A stretch of 64,000 nt of DNA from Deltaproteobacteria bacterium. Lineage in GTDB: Bacteria > Desulfobacterota > Dissulfuribacteria > Dissulfuribacterales > UBA3076. The notes beneath the pieces are model-generated. The model made no database searches, was not told where the DNA came from, and worked only from the letters and a program-made list of their open reading frames with translations. This document shows positions 27,351 to 36,925 of this stretch, piece after piece. The stretch's first letter is position 1, and every line of letters begins with the position of its first letter. Location of the stretch: assembly GCA_018399745.1 (NCBI GenBank), contig JAGYNZ010000002.1, positions 77,543 through 141,542 on the forward strand, written 5' to 3'. The translations under genes were made by a program, and so were the position numbers.

Positions 27351-28118
27351 ATGTTTTTAATGAGGAAAAGCGAAATTTTTATTGTCTTAATATGGTTCGG
27401 CCTGATGTTTTATGCTCCGGCGTTTGCCGAAGATGTAGGAGGCATAGAAAAGACTTTAACGAAGGCCATTCAGGAAGAAGTGGCCGCCCAGAAAGAAGTG
27501 GAGAAATGGTCTGTTGAGAAAGAAGCTATCATAAATGATTTGCTGGATCTGAAGACCCGTCTCGACTGGAACCGCTTCCAAAACCACAAGTATAAGGCTT
27601 ATGTATATCAGAAGGCGGAAGAGGTCAATGATCTCAAGACCCAGAAGGAAAAGCTTGCCAGGATGCGCATGGAACTGGAGCCTTATCTCAGCCGGATAGT
27701 CTCGGACCTGAAGGATCGGGTTGCATTTGATGCCCCGTTTCTCATTGAGGAGAGATCGAGGCGGATTGCGTTTCTGGAAGAGTCATTGCTGGATCCCAGC
27801 TTGAATTTGGGCGAGCGGTTGAGGCGGGTGCTGGAGGCACTTCGAGTGGAGGCAGAATATGGAAATTCAGTAGGGACCGAGGAAACAAAACTCGATCTCA
27901 ATGGCGAGTCAACTCTGGTAACCATGACACGCGTCGGAAGAGTGGGGCTGTTTTATATCACAAACGATCGCAAACAGGCCGGTAAATGGGATGAGGTTTC
28001 ACAGAGCTGGCAACCCGTCTCTGACGACTATCTGCCGGATATTCTTCGGACTAAGGAGATTATTCAGCAGAAGAGGGCGGCCGAGCTGGTGGATCTTCCA
28101 ATGGGTCCGTCCCGGTAA
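27351..28118 (+). CDS. DUF3450-like coiled-coil periplasmic protein
   Basis: Signal peptide, coiled coil, ...LNLGERLRRVLEALRVEAEYGNSVGTEETKLDLNGESTLVTMTRVGRVGLFYITNDRKQAGKWD. Confidence 0.85.
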   Translation: MFLMRKSEIFIVLIWFGLMFYAPAFAEDVGGIEKTLTKAIQEEVAAQKEVEKWSVEKEAIINDLLDLKTRLDWNRFQNHKYKAYVYQKAEEVNDLKTQKEKLARMRMELEPYLSRIVSDLKDRVAFDAPFLIEERSRRIAFLEESLLDPSLNLGERLRRVLEALRVEAEYGNSVGTEETKLDLNGESTLVTMTRVGRVGLFYITNDRKQAGKWDEVSQSWQPVSDDYLPDILRTKEIIQQKRAAELVDLPMGPSR

Positions 28119-28144
28119 TTTTTTTAAAGAGGTGTGTTCAATAA

Positions 28145-29587
28145 ATGCAAGACTTTTGTAATTTTCGATACTGGACTGGCATAGCGATAATGTGTGCCGT
28201 CATAATGGCATCTCCATCTGGTGCTGTCGAACAAAGCGACAATGCCTGGAAGGCGGTGGTACAGGAACTCGAGGCAAGCAGTGCCAAATCTCTTTCCCGG
28301 GCAGAATTAGTGCAGGAACTGGTAAAGCAGGACAAAACTACCCTGCAAAAGGCCGTGGCTGAACTTAAAGCAATGGTATCAACCGAGCAAAAGGAGCTAT
28401 CCAGTCTTCAATCTCACTACCAAGAGCTGCTTGAACGGGAAAGCCAGTTGACAGAGGGCCTCAAGTCCGAGCAAGAGGAGATCAAAACAGTCCAGGGTAC
28501 TGTAGTCGGCGCTGCTAAGGAGGGCCAAGACCTCTTAGAGAGCAGCACTCTTGGTTCAAGGTTTGGAGAACAGAGGTCGGTGCTGGACCGTATTATCGAG
28601 AAAAAACGCTTTCCCGGCATGGACGAGATTCGAGCCGAGGTGTCGCTGTTTCAGAGATATGCCGACCAGTCCGCCTCTATACATAAACATCGCGGAGAAT
28701 TCGTTGACGTCAAAGGACATTCGACAGAGGGCGATATGGTGCATATCGGCGGCATGGGGGCCTTATACCACACCAAAGACGCAGTAGGATACCTTAAATC
28801 TATGAGTAGCGGTGGTCTGGCTGCGGTGCCCGCTGACCTTGGATACGGCCTTCGCAGGTCACTCAAGGCCTTTATCAAGGGAGACGCTGATAATGTACCT
28901 GTGGATATCTCCGGCGGAGCAGTGTTTATGGAATTGACACAGAAGAAGGGTTTTCGAGAGTGGATAGACTCAGGGGGGCTTCTGGTCTGGCCTATCTTCG
29001 GTATTGGACTGATAGCAATAGTTTTTTCGCTCGAACGTCTCTATTTTTTCCTCCGTATTCGGACTGACTCCGATCAAATCATAGAAGATGTCACGTCCCT
29101 GGTGGAGAATGATCGGATCGATGAATGCAAGCGCTATTGCCTGGAGAAAAAGAATCACCCCACGTGTCAGGTCTTGAGCAGTGGACTGGATCAAATAGGC
29201 GCCACTCAGGAGGTCTTTGAGAGTTCGCTTCAGGAGGCCATTCTTCGCCTCCTGCCCAGGTTCGAGAGGTTTATACCCACACTCGGCATGCTGGCTGCGG
29301 TAGCACCGCTTCTCGGGCTCTTGGGGACAGTTTCCGGAATGATAAATACATTCCATGTGATAACTATTTTTGGGACTGGTGATCCAAAGCTAATGGCAGG
29401 TGGAATTTCAGAGGCACTGATTACCACGGAGCTTGGGCTCGCGGTAGCCATACCAGTGATGTTTATCCATCACTTCTTTGAGCGCCGAGTGGAATTGATT
29501 GTAGGCGATATGGAGGAAAAGGCTACGGCATTTACGTTGACCATTTTGAAATTCGGAAAGATCCTTCCGAAAGAGACTTCGACTTGA
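28145..29587 (+). CDS. exbB: MotA/TolQ/ExbB-family protein with long periplasmic N-terminal region (TtpC-like)
   Basis: C-terminal MLAAVAPLLGLLGTVSGMINTFHVITIFGTGDPKLMAGGISEALITTELGLAVAIPVMFIHHFF; N-terminal coiled coil. Confidence 0.92.
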   Translation: MQDFCNFRYWTGIAIMCAVIMASPSGAVEQSDNAWKAVVQELEASSAKSLSRAELVQELVKQDKTTLQKAVAELKAMVSTEQKELSSLQSHYQELLERESQLTEGLKSEQEEIKTVQGTVVGAAKEGQDLLESSTLGSRFGEQRSVLDRIIEKKRFPGMDEIRAEVSLFQRYADQSASIHKHRGEFVDVKGHSTEGDMVHIGGMGALYHTKDAVGYLKSMSSGGLAAVPADLGYGLRRSLKAFIKGDADNVPVDISGGAVFMELTQKKGFREWIDSGGLLVWPIFGIGLIAIVFSLERLYFFLRIRTDSDQIIEDVTSLVENDRIDECKRYCLEKKNHPTCQVLSSGLDQIGATQEVFESSLQEAILRLLPRFERFIPTLGMLAAVAPLLGLLGTVSGMINTFHVITIFGTGDPKLMAGGISEALITTELGLAVAIPVMFIHHFFERRVELIVGDMEEKATAFTLTILKFGKILPKETST

Positions 29588-30207
29588 TCCTGCTCTCAGA
29601 CACCATTAAACAGGCCGTTAATTTTTTCGGGAGTGGCGGTGGGGTGATGTATCCCTTGCTTTTAGTGTCTTTGGTCCTCTGGACCCTGATTATCAGAAAA
29701 TCAAAGGAGTTGGTCACCAGCAGGCGCGAAGAGCAGGGAGTGGCAGAGTGCCTTTCTTCTCTGGCCCGAAACGAGCTTATCGGGGCTGAGTGGCAACGTG
29801 CCGTTATGAGGAACTTTTTGAGCTTGAGAAGCAGGGGTGGCGGCGATGATTTTGAGCTTATGAAACAACTCACCAGGGGAATCGTAACCAGGGTGGACGG
29901 ATCCGTAAAGGCCATCCTGGTCTTGGCGGGAGTAGCCCCGCTCCTGGGACTTCTGGGAACTGTTGGCGGAATGATAACGACTTTCGATGTCATTTCCGGA
30001 TTCGGGACTGGAAACGCCAGGGCTATGGCGTCGGGCATTTCAGAGGCCCTCGTCACTACTCAGACCGGACTGGTGGTGGCAGTCCCTGGACTGATCATCG
30101 GTAATTTGCTTCGGCGTAAGGTCGAAGGCGTCAAGAACAGAATGGATCTCTTTATGCGGGCACTGGTAACCGCCGGCAGAGAAGATCCAAGGTCTGATAC
30201 CAATTAG
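29584..30207 (+). CDS. exbB: MotA/TolQ/ExbB-family protein
   Basis: LVLAGVAPLLGLLGTVGGMITTFDVISGFGTGNARAMASGISEALVTTQTGLVVAVPGLIIGNLL; start overlaps the upstream stop. Confidence 0.94.
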   Translation: MILLSDTIKQAVNFFGSGGGVMYPLLLVSLVLWTLIIRKSKELVTSRREEQGVAECLSSLARNELIGAEWQRAVMRNFLSLRSRGGGDDFELMKQLTRGIVTRVDGSVKAILVLAGVAPLLGLLGTVGGMITTFDVISGFGTGNARAMASGISEALVTTQTGLVVAVPGLIIGNLLRRKVEGVKNRMDLFMRALVTAGREDPRSDTN

Positions 30208-30216
30208 GAAGGTAGA

Positions 30217-30630
30217 ATGCAAGGCATTCGTATGCAATGGTCGAGGAAACGGGGAGAGGTTGCTCTTAACATGTCTCCGCTTATCGATATGATCTTTATA
30301 CTGCTTATTTTCTTTGTCGTGACTACGAGCTTTGTGAAGGAGTCCGGGGTAGATATCGAGAGGCCGGTGGCAAAAACGGCACAGCAGAAGACCAGCACCA
30401 ATCTGGTCATCGGAGTTACCTCAGACAATATTGTGTACATCGAAGGGAGACCTATCGATGTACGTTCCGTTCAGTCCTATATGGAACGGTTCCTCATGGA
30501 GAATCCCACCGGATCGGTTGTGATCGCTGCGGATAAGAAGAGCCAGAGCGGCGTGGTGATCCAAGTCTTAGACGCCTGTCGACTGGCAGGGGTCAAGAAT
30601 CTCAGTATGGCCGCCAAATCCGAAGTATAG
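30217..30630 (+). CDS. exbD: ExbD/TolR-family protein
   Basis: EVALNMSPLIDMIFILLIFFVVTTSFV. Confidence 0.95.
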   Translation: MQGIRMQWSRKRGEVALNMSPLIDMIFILLIFFVVTTSFVKESGVDIERPVAKTAQQKTSTNLVIGVTSDNIVYIEGRPIDVRSVQSYMERFLMENPTGSVVIAADKKSQSGVVIQVLDACRLAGVKNLSMAAKSEV

Positions 30631-30667
30631 CAGGCAGAAACGGAATCGAGAGACCGGGATTCCCAAA

Positions 30668-31366
30668 ATGGTTCAAACAATAAACAGTTCTCATGGACCT
30701 GGACATGCCCGATGGCTTGACATTGCCATTGCAGCAGGAGCGGCGGTAGGAATCAATGTGCTGATTTTTTTGTTCATTCCCTTTTTGTCCGAGGTCTCTC
30801 TGGATAAAAAGGCCAGCCAGCATATTGAGACCTTCAAGATCCAGACCAGCAGTATACGGGAGCGGGCGAAACCCATGCAGGAAAAACAAGAGCTGCCCAA
30901 GCCCAAGGAAATGCCCCGAATTCCGCCACCCAAGGCTATAGCCACCGGTTCTTTGCACGAGACCCCAGCCCGGCCACCGCAGATGGAATTTGAAATACCC
31001 GAGTTCGAGGCGGCCAGTGGAAGTATGGAGTTCGGAACAATGGCATTTACCCCTCCTGCTCCGCCACAGACAGAATTTGACATCGGACAGGTAGATAAAC
31101 TGCCCCAGGTCATCAGCCGCATCCGTCCGGTCTATCCCGCTGCGGCCAAGCAAAAGAATATTGAGGGGGTGGTGGTAGTCAAATTCAAGGTGACGACAGC
31201 GGGCACAGTGGAAAATGTTTCGGTGTTAAAGGCCAAGCCTGCTGGATATTTTGAAAAGGCGGCCATGGATGCGGTAAAGAAATGGAAGTTCCAGCCAGGG
31301 ATCGTGGAAGAAGAACCGGTGAATACCTGGATGACCGCCATGGTGAAATTTCGATTGGACTTTTGA
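30668..31366 (+). CDS. tonB: TonB-family energy transducer
   Basis: Single N-terminal TM, Pro-rich linker, VISRIRPVYPAAAKQKNIEGVVVVKFKVTTAGTVENVSVLKAKPAGYFEKAAMDAVKKWKFQPG. Confidence 0.95.
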   Translation: MVQTINSSHGPGHARWLDIAIAAGAAVGINVLIFLFIPFLSEVSLDKKASQHIETFKIQTSSIRERAKPMQEKQELPKPKEMPRIPPPKAIATGSLHETPARPPQMEFEIPEFEAASGSMEFGTMAFTPPAPPQTEFDIGQVDKLPQVISRIRPVYPAAAKQKNIEGVVVVKFKVTTAGTVENVSVLKAKPAGYFEKAAMDAVKKWKFQPGIVEEEPVNTWMTAMVKFRLDF

Positions 31367-31404
31367 AACGACAGGGCTGAGAGATTTTTTAAAGGGAGAA
31401 ACCT

Positions 31405-34200
31405 TTGATCACAACAGGATTTCGTTTGATTACATGTGCAGTAATGCTGTTTTTTATGCTCTATAGCAGTTTGGGCCTGGCAGGTGATGTGCTCGCGGAC
31501 GATGGCGTTTTGTCAGGCCTGATTGTAGACAGGGATTCCGGAGAGGGTCTGATCGATGCCGGAATTGAGGTCCAACCCCTGGGGAAGAAGTGTTTTACGG
31601 ATCTGGACGGCCGCTTCAGCCTGAAACTGCCTGAAGGCAAATATGATGTGCGCGTCTTTTATCCCATGTTCAATTCCAAGGAGTTGAAAAATATTGCCAT
31701 AAAACCTGGCGAGATTCGGACCATTGAAGTTGCTCTCACTCCCCAGGAAGGCGAGATGGCCGTGGTCGAGGTAGTTGAGTCGGCTGAACGGGCTTCTGAG
31801 GCCACTCAGATTCTTCTCAGAAAAAAGGCCGCCGGGGTTACAGACAGGATAAGTGCCGAGGCCATTGCCAAGCTCCCGGCCTCCGACGCCGCCGAGATCC
31901 TCACCAAGGTAACCGGCGTCTCTTTGGTAAAGGATAAGTATGTGTATGTCAGAGGACTGGGGGACCGGTATGCCAAGGCTACCCTCAATGGTCTTCGCCT
32001 TCCGTCGCCGGAACCCGAAAAGAAGATTGTCCCAATGGATCTCTTCCCCAGCGAAACAATCAAGTCTATCAATGTAGTCAAGTCCTATACCCCTGACATG
32101 CCGGGTGAATTTTCCGGTGGTCTGGTCCAGATTGAGACCAGGGATCATCCCGATGGCTTTCAGTTAAAGGCCTCGCTCTCCACGGGATATAATGACCAGA
32201 CCACCGGTCGCGATTTCAAGACTTACAGAGGGAGTGACAAGGACTGGGCGGGTTTTGACAGCGGGTGCAGGGACATACCGGATGTAATTCCTTCTGATTT
32301 CATCGAGCCCACTGGAGTTCTGGGTACTGGAGGTTATACCCCGGAGGAGATAACTGAATTTGGCCGTTCGTTTAAGAATATCTGGAACGCCAGGACCGAG
32401 ACTGCTGATTTACCGATCGGTCTGGGATTTATGATCGGCGATAAGCTGGGCAGATTCGGCTATCTCGGAACCTTCAATTACAAGCACGAGTACCAGACCA
32501 AGACCAGCGAGCAGCGGACCTGGTACAACCTGGGCTACCAGGGCCGGCAGAATGTATATGCAGACTTTGATTTCGACACTTACGAGGAGAAGGTTAACTG
32601 GGGCGGATTGCTCAACTTCGGATTTGAATTCAGTCCTTACCACAGGATGGCTTTCAAAAATTTTTATAACCGAAAGGCCACAGACTCTGTTCGCGAATAT
32701 GCAGGATACCATGAGACCTGGGGCGACGATATCTACGATCGACGCCTCAAATGGTCGGAGAATGATTTATATCAGGGTGAGCTGCGCGGAGATCACTATT
32801 TCGATGTTTTAAAGAGTGACGTGCAATGGCAAATAGGTTACAGCAAGGCCCAACTGGAAGAGCCTGACCAGAGGGAGGTGCAATACTGGTGGGACAGTGA
32901 GTCCGAAACCACCCTGGCATGGCTGGACTCCACTCAGAGTGGAACCCGGTTTTTTGCCGATCTGGACGAAGACCGTTATGACTTCGGTCTTGACTGGAAG
33001 CTTGACGGGTCTGATATTTTCCGATTTCCGGTCGTCCTCAAGACAGGAATTTCCTATTACTGGCGGGAGCGGGAGTTCAACTACCGCCGCTTTTGTATAA
33101 CCCGGGGACCGGGGCAACTGGATTTCGATATTTTTGCCGATGCGGAAACGCTCTTTGCACCGGAACATTTCAGAGAACAGGACGGTTTTCTCCTCAGGGA
33201 AGTTACCAGGCCTACTGACAAATATGACGCTACAGAGCGGAATGAGGCGGCATACGGCATGCTGGATTTCACTCTGTTCGACCGCCTGAGAGTTATAGCG
33301 GGCGTACGTGTGGAGGCCGACGACCTGGAGGTGGTCACCCTCAGTCCCTATACATTTAGGAGTGGAACCGAAGACAGGGCTGTCCTGGACGATGACGATA
33401 CCTTCCCAGCGGCGAGTTTTGTATATTCGCTTACCGACAGTATGAATTTACGTCTCAGCTACTCGGAGACGGTTAACCGGCCGCAGTTCAGGGAGCTCGC
33501 TTCTTTTGAGTATATAGATGTGACGGAGACAGAGTCCGTAGTGGGCAATCCGGATCTCGTGACTGCCGAACTTGACAACTACGATATCCGCTGGGAATGG
33601 TTCATTGGTGCAGATGAACTCTTGGCGGCCAGCTGCTTTTACAAAGACATCAGCCAGCCCATAGAGATTGTTCAACAACCTACTTCCGCAGGCATGCGCC
33701 GTTACTATATAAATGCGGGCGATGGAGAAGTGACGGGCCTTGAACTTGAGCTGCGCAAACGTCTGGGTTTTCTGCATTCCTCTCTCGATAACCTGATGCT
33801 CAACATAAACTATACCTACACCGATTCGGAAGTAAAACTGGGACCTGACATGACCTCCATCATGACCAATGCTGAGCGTTCCATGCACGGTCAGTCAGAT
33901 AACCTGGCCAATGTGGTACTTGATTACACCGATCCGGATTTTGGTATAACCCTCAGACTTCTTTACAATTATGTTGGGAAGCGACTGGACGTGGGTGCTG
34001 CTTACGGCCTGCCTGATATTTACGAAGAGGCAACCGAATGGCTGGACTTCGTTGCCGAAAAGCGGCTAGGTACATGGAAACTCAGGTTGGCCGCCAAGAA
34101 CCTGCTGGATGAGGAGATCGAGTTCACTCAGGGAGGCAAGACTTACCGCAGATTCAAGGAAGGGGTCTCGGTCTCTTTCGGCCTATCAAAGCATTTTTAG
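31405..34200 (+). CDS. TonB-dependent receptor with N-terminal carboxypeptidase-regulatory-like domain
   Basis: LSGLIVDRDSGEGLIDAGIEVQPLGKKCFTDLDGRFSLKLPEGKYDVRVFY; plug KLPASDAAEILTKVTGVSLVKDKYVYVRGLGDRYAKATLNGLRLPSPEPEKKIVPMDLFPSETIKSINVVKSYTPDMPGEFSGGLVQIETR; C-terminal Phe (GLSKHF). Confidence 0.95.
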   Translation: MITTGFRLITCAVMLFFMLYSSLGLAGDVLADDGVLSGLIVDRDSGEGLIDAGIEVQPLGKKCFTDLDGRFSLKLPEGKYDVRVFYPMFNSKELKNIAIKPGEIRTIEVALTPQEGEMAVVEVVESAERASEATQILLRKKAAGVTDRISAEAIAKLPASDAAEILTKVTGVSLVKDKYVYVRGLGDRYAKATLNGLRLPSPEPEKKIVPMDLFPSETIKSINVVKSYTPDMPGEFSGGLVQIETRDHPDGFQLKASLSTGYNDQTTGRDFKTYRGSDKDWAGFDSGCRDIPDVIPSDFIEPTGVLGTGGYTPEEITEFGRSFKNIWNARTETADLPIGLGFMIGDKLGRFGYLGTFNYKHEYQTKTSEQRTWYNLGYQGRQNVYADFDFDTYEEKVNWGGLLNFGFEFSPYHRMAFKNFYNRKATDSVREYAGYHETWGDDIYDRRLKWSENDLYQGELRGDHYFDVLKSDVQWQIGYSKAQLEEPDQREVQYWWDSESETTLAWLDSTQSGTRFFADLDEDRYDFGLDWKLDGSDIFRFPVVLKTGISYYWREREFNYRRFCITRGPGQLDFDIFADAETLFAPEHFREQDGFLLREVTRPTDKYDATERNEAAYGMLDFTLFDRLRVIAGVRVEADDLEVVTLSPYTFRSGTEDRAVLDDDDTFPAASFVYSLTDSMNLRLSYSETVNRPQFRELASFEYIDVTETESVVGNPDLVTAELDNYDIRWEWFIGADELLAASCFYKDISQPIEIVQQPTSAGMRRYYINAGDGEVTGLELELRKRLGFLHSSLDNLMLNINYTYTDSEVKLGPDMTSIMTNAERSMHGQSDNLANVVLDYTDPDFGITLRLLYNYVGKRLDVGAAYGLPDIYEEATEWLDFVAEKRLGTWKLRLAAKNLLDEEIEFTQGGKTYRRFKEGVSVSFGLSKHF

Positions 34201-34215
34201 AAGAATTTAAAGAAA

Positions 34216-34244
34216 CTGTAATAGAACTGTAATCAAACTGTCAC
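34216..34244 (+). promoter_or_regulatory. Candidate PHO-box array (3 x 11 bp)
   Basis: CTGTAATagaa CTGTAATcaaa CTGTCAC: half-sites at 34216, 34227, 34238, exact 11-bp period. Confidence 0.7.
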
Positions 34245-34288
34245 AAATGTCGGTCAAAATAAGGGAAATTACACAGGAGGTTGTTAAA

Positions 34289-36022
34289 ATGTTAAGAGAA
34301 ACGATTTATCATTGGTCCTTAAAGACGATCCAGGGGTTTATGTTGGCCCTTGGTCTTATGTGGGCCGGAACTGCACTGGCGTTGGATGCCCAGGGTGACA
34401 TTACCACTAACACTACCTGGGGAGAAGACGTTCAGCTTACAGGGGTCGTAACCGTGAAGGCCCCGGCGGTCCTCACCATCAGTCCGGGAGTTACGATTTA
34501 CGGCAATGCCACGACTGCACTGATCATTGAGCGGGGGGCCAAGATAATGGCCATAGGGACCCCTGAGGAGCCCATCGTGTTTACCAGTAACTCGATTTCC
34601 CCGACCAGAATGGACTGGGGGGGATTAGCCATCAATGGTTATGCCCCTATCAATAATGCAGGGGCATTCAGCTGTCCCGGTAATCCCCCGAACGCGGTGG
34701 GTGAGGCGGGCATGGGCGAATACGGCGGTTGCGATCCTCATGACAGCAGCGGCATCCTGCGCTATGTCAGGATTGAGTACGGCGGATACAGGATGGACGG
34801 AGAAAACGAGTGGAATGCCTTGACTCTTCAGGGGGTAGGTGACGGAACCATCATAGAGTATGTACAGTGCCACATGAACAGCGACGACGGGATCGAGTTT
34901 TTCGGTGGTACGGTCAATGCACGAAATATCCTGAACAGCGGCTGTGCCGACGACCACTTTGACTGGACTAACGGCTATACCGGCAAGGCACAGTTCATTG
35001 TGGCCCATAAGGCAGACGATGACGGTGACCGCGGTATTGAGGGGGATAACCTTAAGGCGGACAATGTCGCTCAGCCAGTATCGCATCCTACCGTGTACAA
35101 CATGACCCTGGTGGGTAATGCAAATATTCCGGATGGCGGCGGCGAAGGCATATTGCTCCGGCGCGGGAGCGCAATGACTTTAAAGAACTCTATAGTAACC
35201 GGTTTTCAAAAGGCGGCCGTCGACCTGGATAATGAGGCCACTTTTGTGGGGATCAATACAGGGGATCTGGTTATTGATAACTGTATATTCTATGACAACC
35301 TGGACGGACAGAACTTCAATGCGGACGAAAGCGATGAAGAAGGTTATACGCCCACTGTTACGACGGGAGACTTTATTACGTCCATAATGTCCTATAACCG
35401 AGTAGTTGATCCAGGGCTTGCAAGCACCTCTTTCCAGAGTCCTGATCTCAGGCCTGATATGTTTTCCCCCGTATTCGCCGGGGCCGCTGCCGTTCCTGCG
35501 GACGGATTTTTCGTGGAGAACGCGGATTTCATAGGGGCATTCGACTCAGAGTATGACTGGACCAAGGGGTGGACCAGCTTCGGAGGCAGTCTCCCCCGAA
35601 TCCCTGTTCCCACAGGCTTCCACGAATACTGGTATTATCCACAAAACTATCCTTATACGTCGGCAAATCCCAGTTTGTCCAGGCCAATCAGTTTCGGATG
35701 CATGGATCGTGGCGAGCTGGATATACGCATAGGGCTACACTCATTTGCCAGTCCCATGGATATCTATTGCGGTTTAATGCTGCCTGATGGAATCATTTAT
35801 ACTATAGGCGAGAACATGCAAATTCGTGGACTATCGGATATGCAGCCCTGGAAACGCAGTCAGACACACTCGGTCTATGAAAACATTCTCTCAGGAAGCG
35901 GCTTTTCCTGGCCTCATGGACTTTATGCGGGATTTGTTATGGCAGTCCCGGCCGGTACCAATGTAGCCACCATGGGTATGGATGCCTGTGGATACTTCTG
36001 GGGATTTTTGCTGGCACTGTAA
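34289..36022 (+). CDS. secreted repeat (probable right-handed beta-helix) protein
   Basis: ORF called from 34247, but the ATG at 34289 follows acaggagg and gives a signal peptide (MLRETIYHWSLKTIQGFMLALGLMWAGTALA); repeated beta-helix-like segments GVVTVKAPAVLTISPGVTIYGNATTALIIERGAKIMAIGTPEEPIVFTS; C-terminal MDIYCGLMLPDGIIYTIG. Confidence 0.8.
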   Translation: MLRETIYHWSLKTIQGFMLALGLMWAGTALALDAQGDITTNTTWGEDVQLTGVVTVKAPAVLTISPGVTIYGNATTALIIERGAKIMAIGTPEEPIVFTSNSISPTRMDWGGLAINGYAPINNAGAFSCPGNPPNAVGEAGMGEYGGCDPHDSSGILRYVRIEYGGYRMDGENEWNALTLQGVGDGTIIEYVQCHMNSDDGIEFFGGTVNARNILNSGCADDHFDWTNGYTGKAQFIVAHKADDDGDRGIEGDNLKADNVAQPVSHPTVYNMTLVGNANIPDGGGEGILLRRGSAMTLKNSIVTGFQKAAVDLDNEATFVGINTGDLVIDNCIFYDNLDGQNFNADESDEEGYTPTVTTGDFITSIMSYNRVVDPGLASTSFQSPDLRPDMFSPVFAGAAAVPADGFFVENADFIGAFDSEYDWTKGWTSFGGSLPRIPVPTGFHEYWYYPQNYPYTSANPSLSRPISFGCMDRGELDIRIGLHSFASPMDIYCGLMLPDGIIYTIGENMQIRGLSDMQPWKRSQTHSVYENILSGSGFSWPHGLYAGFVMAVPAGTNVATMGMDACGYFWGFLLAL

Positions 36023-36056
36023 TACTATTACTTGAAGTGATACAGACTTGCACAAC

Positions 36057-36102
36057 ACCGGAAGGGGGGTGCCTCTCCTCACGTGTATACCCCCCTGCCG
36101 GT
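36057..36102 (+). terminator. Strong GC-rich hairpin downstream of the secreted-protein gene
   Basis: accgg-aa-ggggggt / acccccc-tg-ccggt; no poly-T tail, so terminator role uncertain. Confidence 0.45.
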
Positions 36103-36201
36103 CTATTCAGACTGATTTCCTTGTAATAATATTTACTCTGTGCCGTCAAAGAGAATGGACAGAAATACGATTAAAAATCCCTGTTCGCGTTCATCTATAA
36201 A

Positions 36202-36612
36202 ATGTTTGAAGAAGTAAGTGCATCAGAGGAAAAAATATTAGTCGTAGAGGATGAAAAAGATCTGGTCAGTTTACTGGAATATAATCTGGCGAAAAAGGGA
36301 TATGTTCCTATGGCGGCCCTGGATGGACTGACTGCGTGTCGCATGATTGAAGAGAGACAGCCGGATTTGATTCTCCTTGATATAATGCTTCCAGATTTGA
36401 GCGGATGGGAAGTTTGCCGGATCGTGCGCAACCACAAAAATGAAAAAATTTCGAATACCCCTATTATTATGCTTACCGCCCTGAGTGGCGATGAAGACAG
36501 ACTCAGGGGCCTTAAGCTTGGTGCAAATTATTATATTTCCAAACCCTTTGAAATCAGAAATCTGTTACTTAACGTAGCGTCGTTGATAAGTGGCGGAAAA
36601 GGGCAACAATAG
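36202..36612 (+). CDS. single-domain response regulator (OmpR/PhoB-type receiver without DNA-binding domain)
   Basis: EKILVVEDEKDLVSLLEYNLAKKGYVP...DLILLDIMLPDLSGWEVCRI...LTALSGDEDRLRGLKLGANYYISKPFEIRNLL. Confidence 0.92.
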   Translation: MFEEVSASEEKILVVEDEKDLVSLLEYNLAKKGYVPMAALDGLTACRMIEERQPDLILLDIMLPDLSGWEVCRIVRNHKNEKISNTPIIMLTALSGDEDRLRGLKLGANYYISKPFEIRNLLLNVASLISGGKGQQ

Positions 36613-36718
36613 TTAAACATCCAGATTCAAGAAATCAAGATCATTAAGAATCAAGACCAGTGTGATTTCAAGTCATGTCTTGTTATGAATTCAGGAATCA
36701 TTTGAGAGGTAAACACCA

Positions 36719-36925
36719 GTGAAAAAAATAGTGATTGTAACCAACAGATCAGAGCCGGATCACGGTTTATTAGGCTTGCTGTATAATATGTTCCCCAATT
36801 GCGGGGTCAGTATTGTTCCAAGACATGTTGAGACTTTTGATGAGTTTCCTGCCGATTGCTCGTCAGATGCCTTTAAGGGTTACAAGATAGGGACCAAGTA
36901 TAATAGCAAGTATTTTTACTTATAG
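36719..36925 (+). CDS. small hypothetical ORF (68 aa)
   Basis: MKKIVIVTNRSEPDHGLLGLLYNMFPNCGVSIVPRHVETFDEFPADCSS...; upstream of a degraded region, possibly itself truncated. Confidence 0.4.
   Translation: MKKIVIVTNRSEPDHGLLGLLYNMFPNCGVSIVPRHVETFDEFPADCSSDAFKGYKIGTKYNSKYFYL

Noticed and set aside
29532-31153. Long antisense ORFs (29532..30056 -, 30602..31153 -, 30691..31122 -)
   Set aside because: They lie opposite clearly conserved exbB/exbD/tonB genes and show no recognisable motifs; typical shadow ORFs.
34247-34288. Upstream ATG of the secreted protein ORF as true start
   Set aside because: It abuts the PHO-like repeat array and lacks a signal peptide at its N-terminus; the ATG at 34289 has a better RBS and signal peptide.
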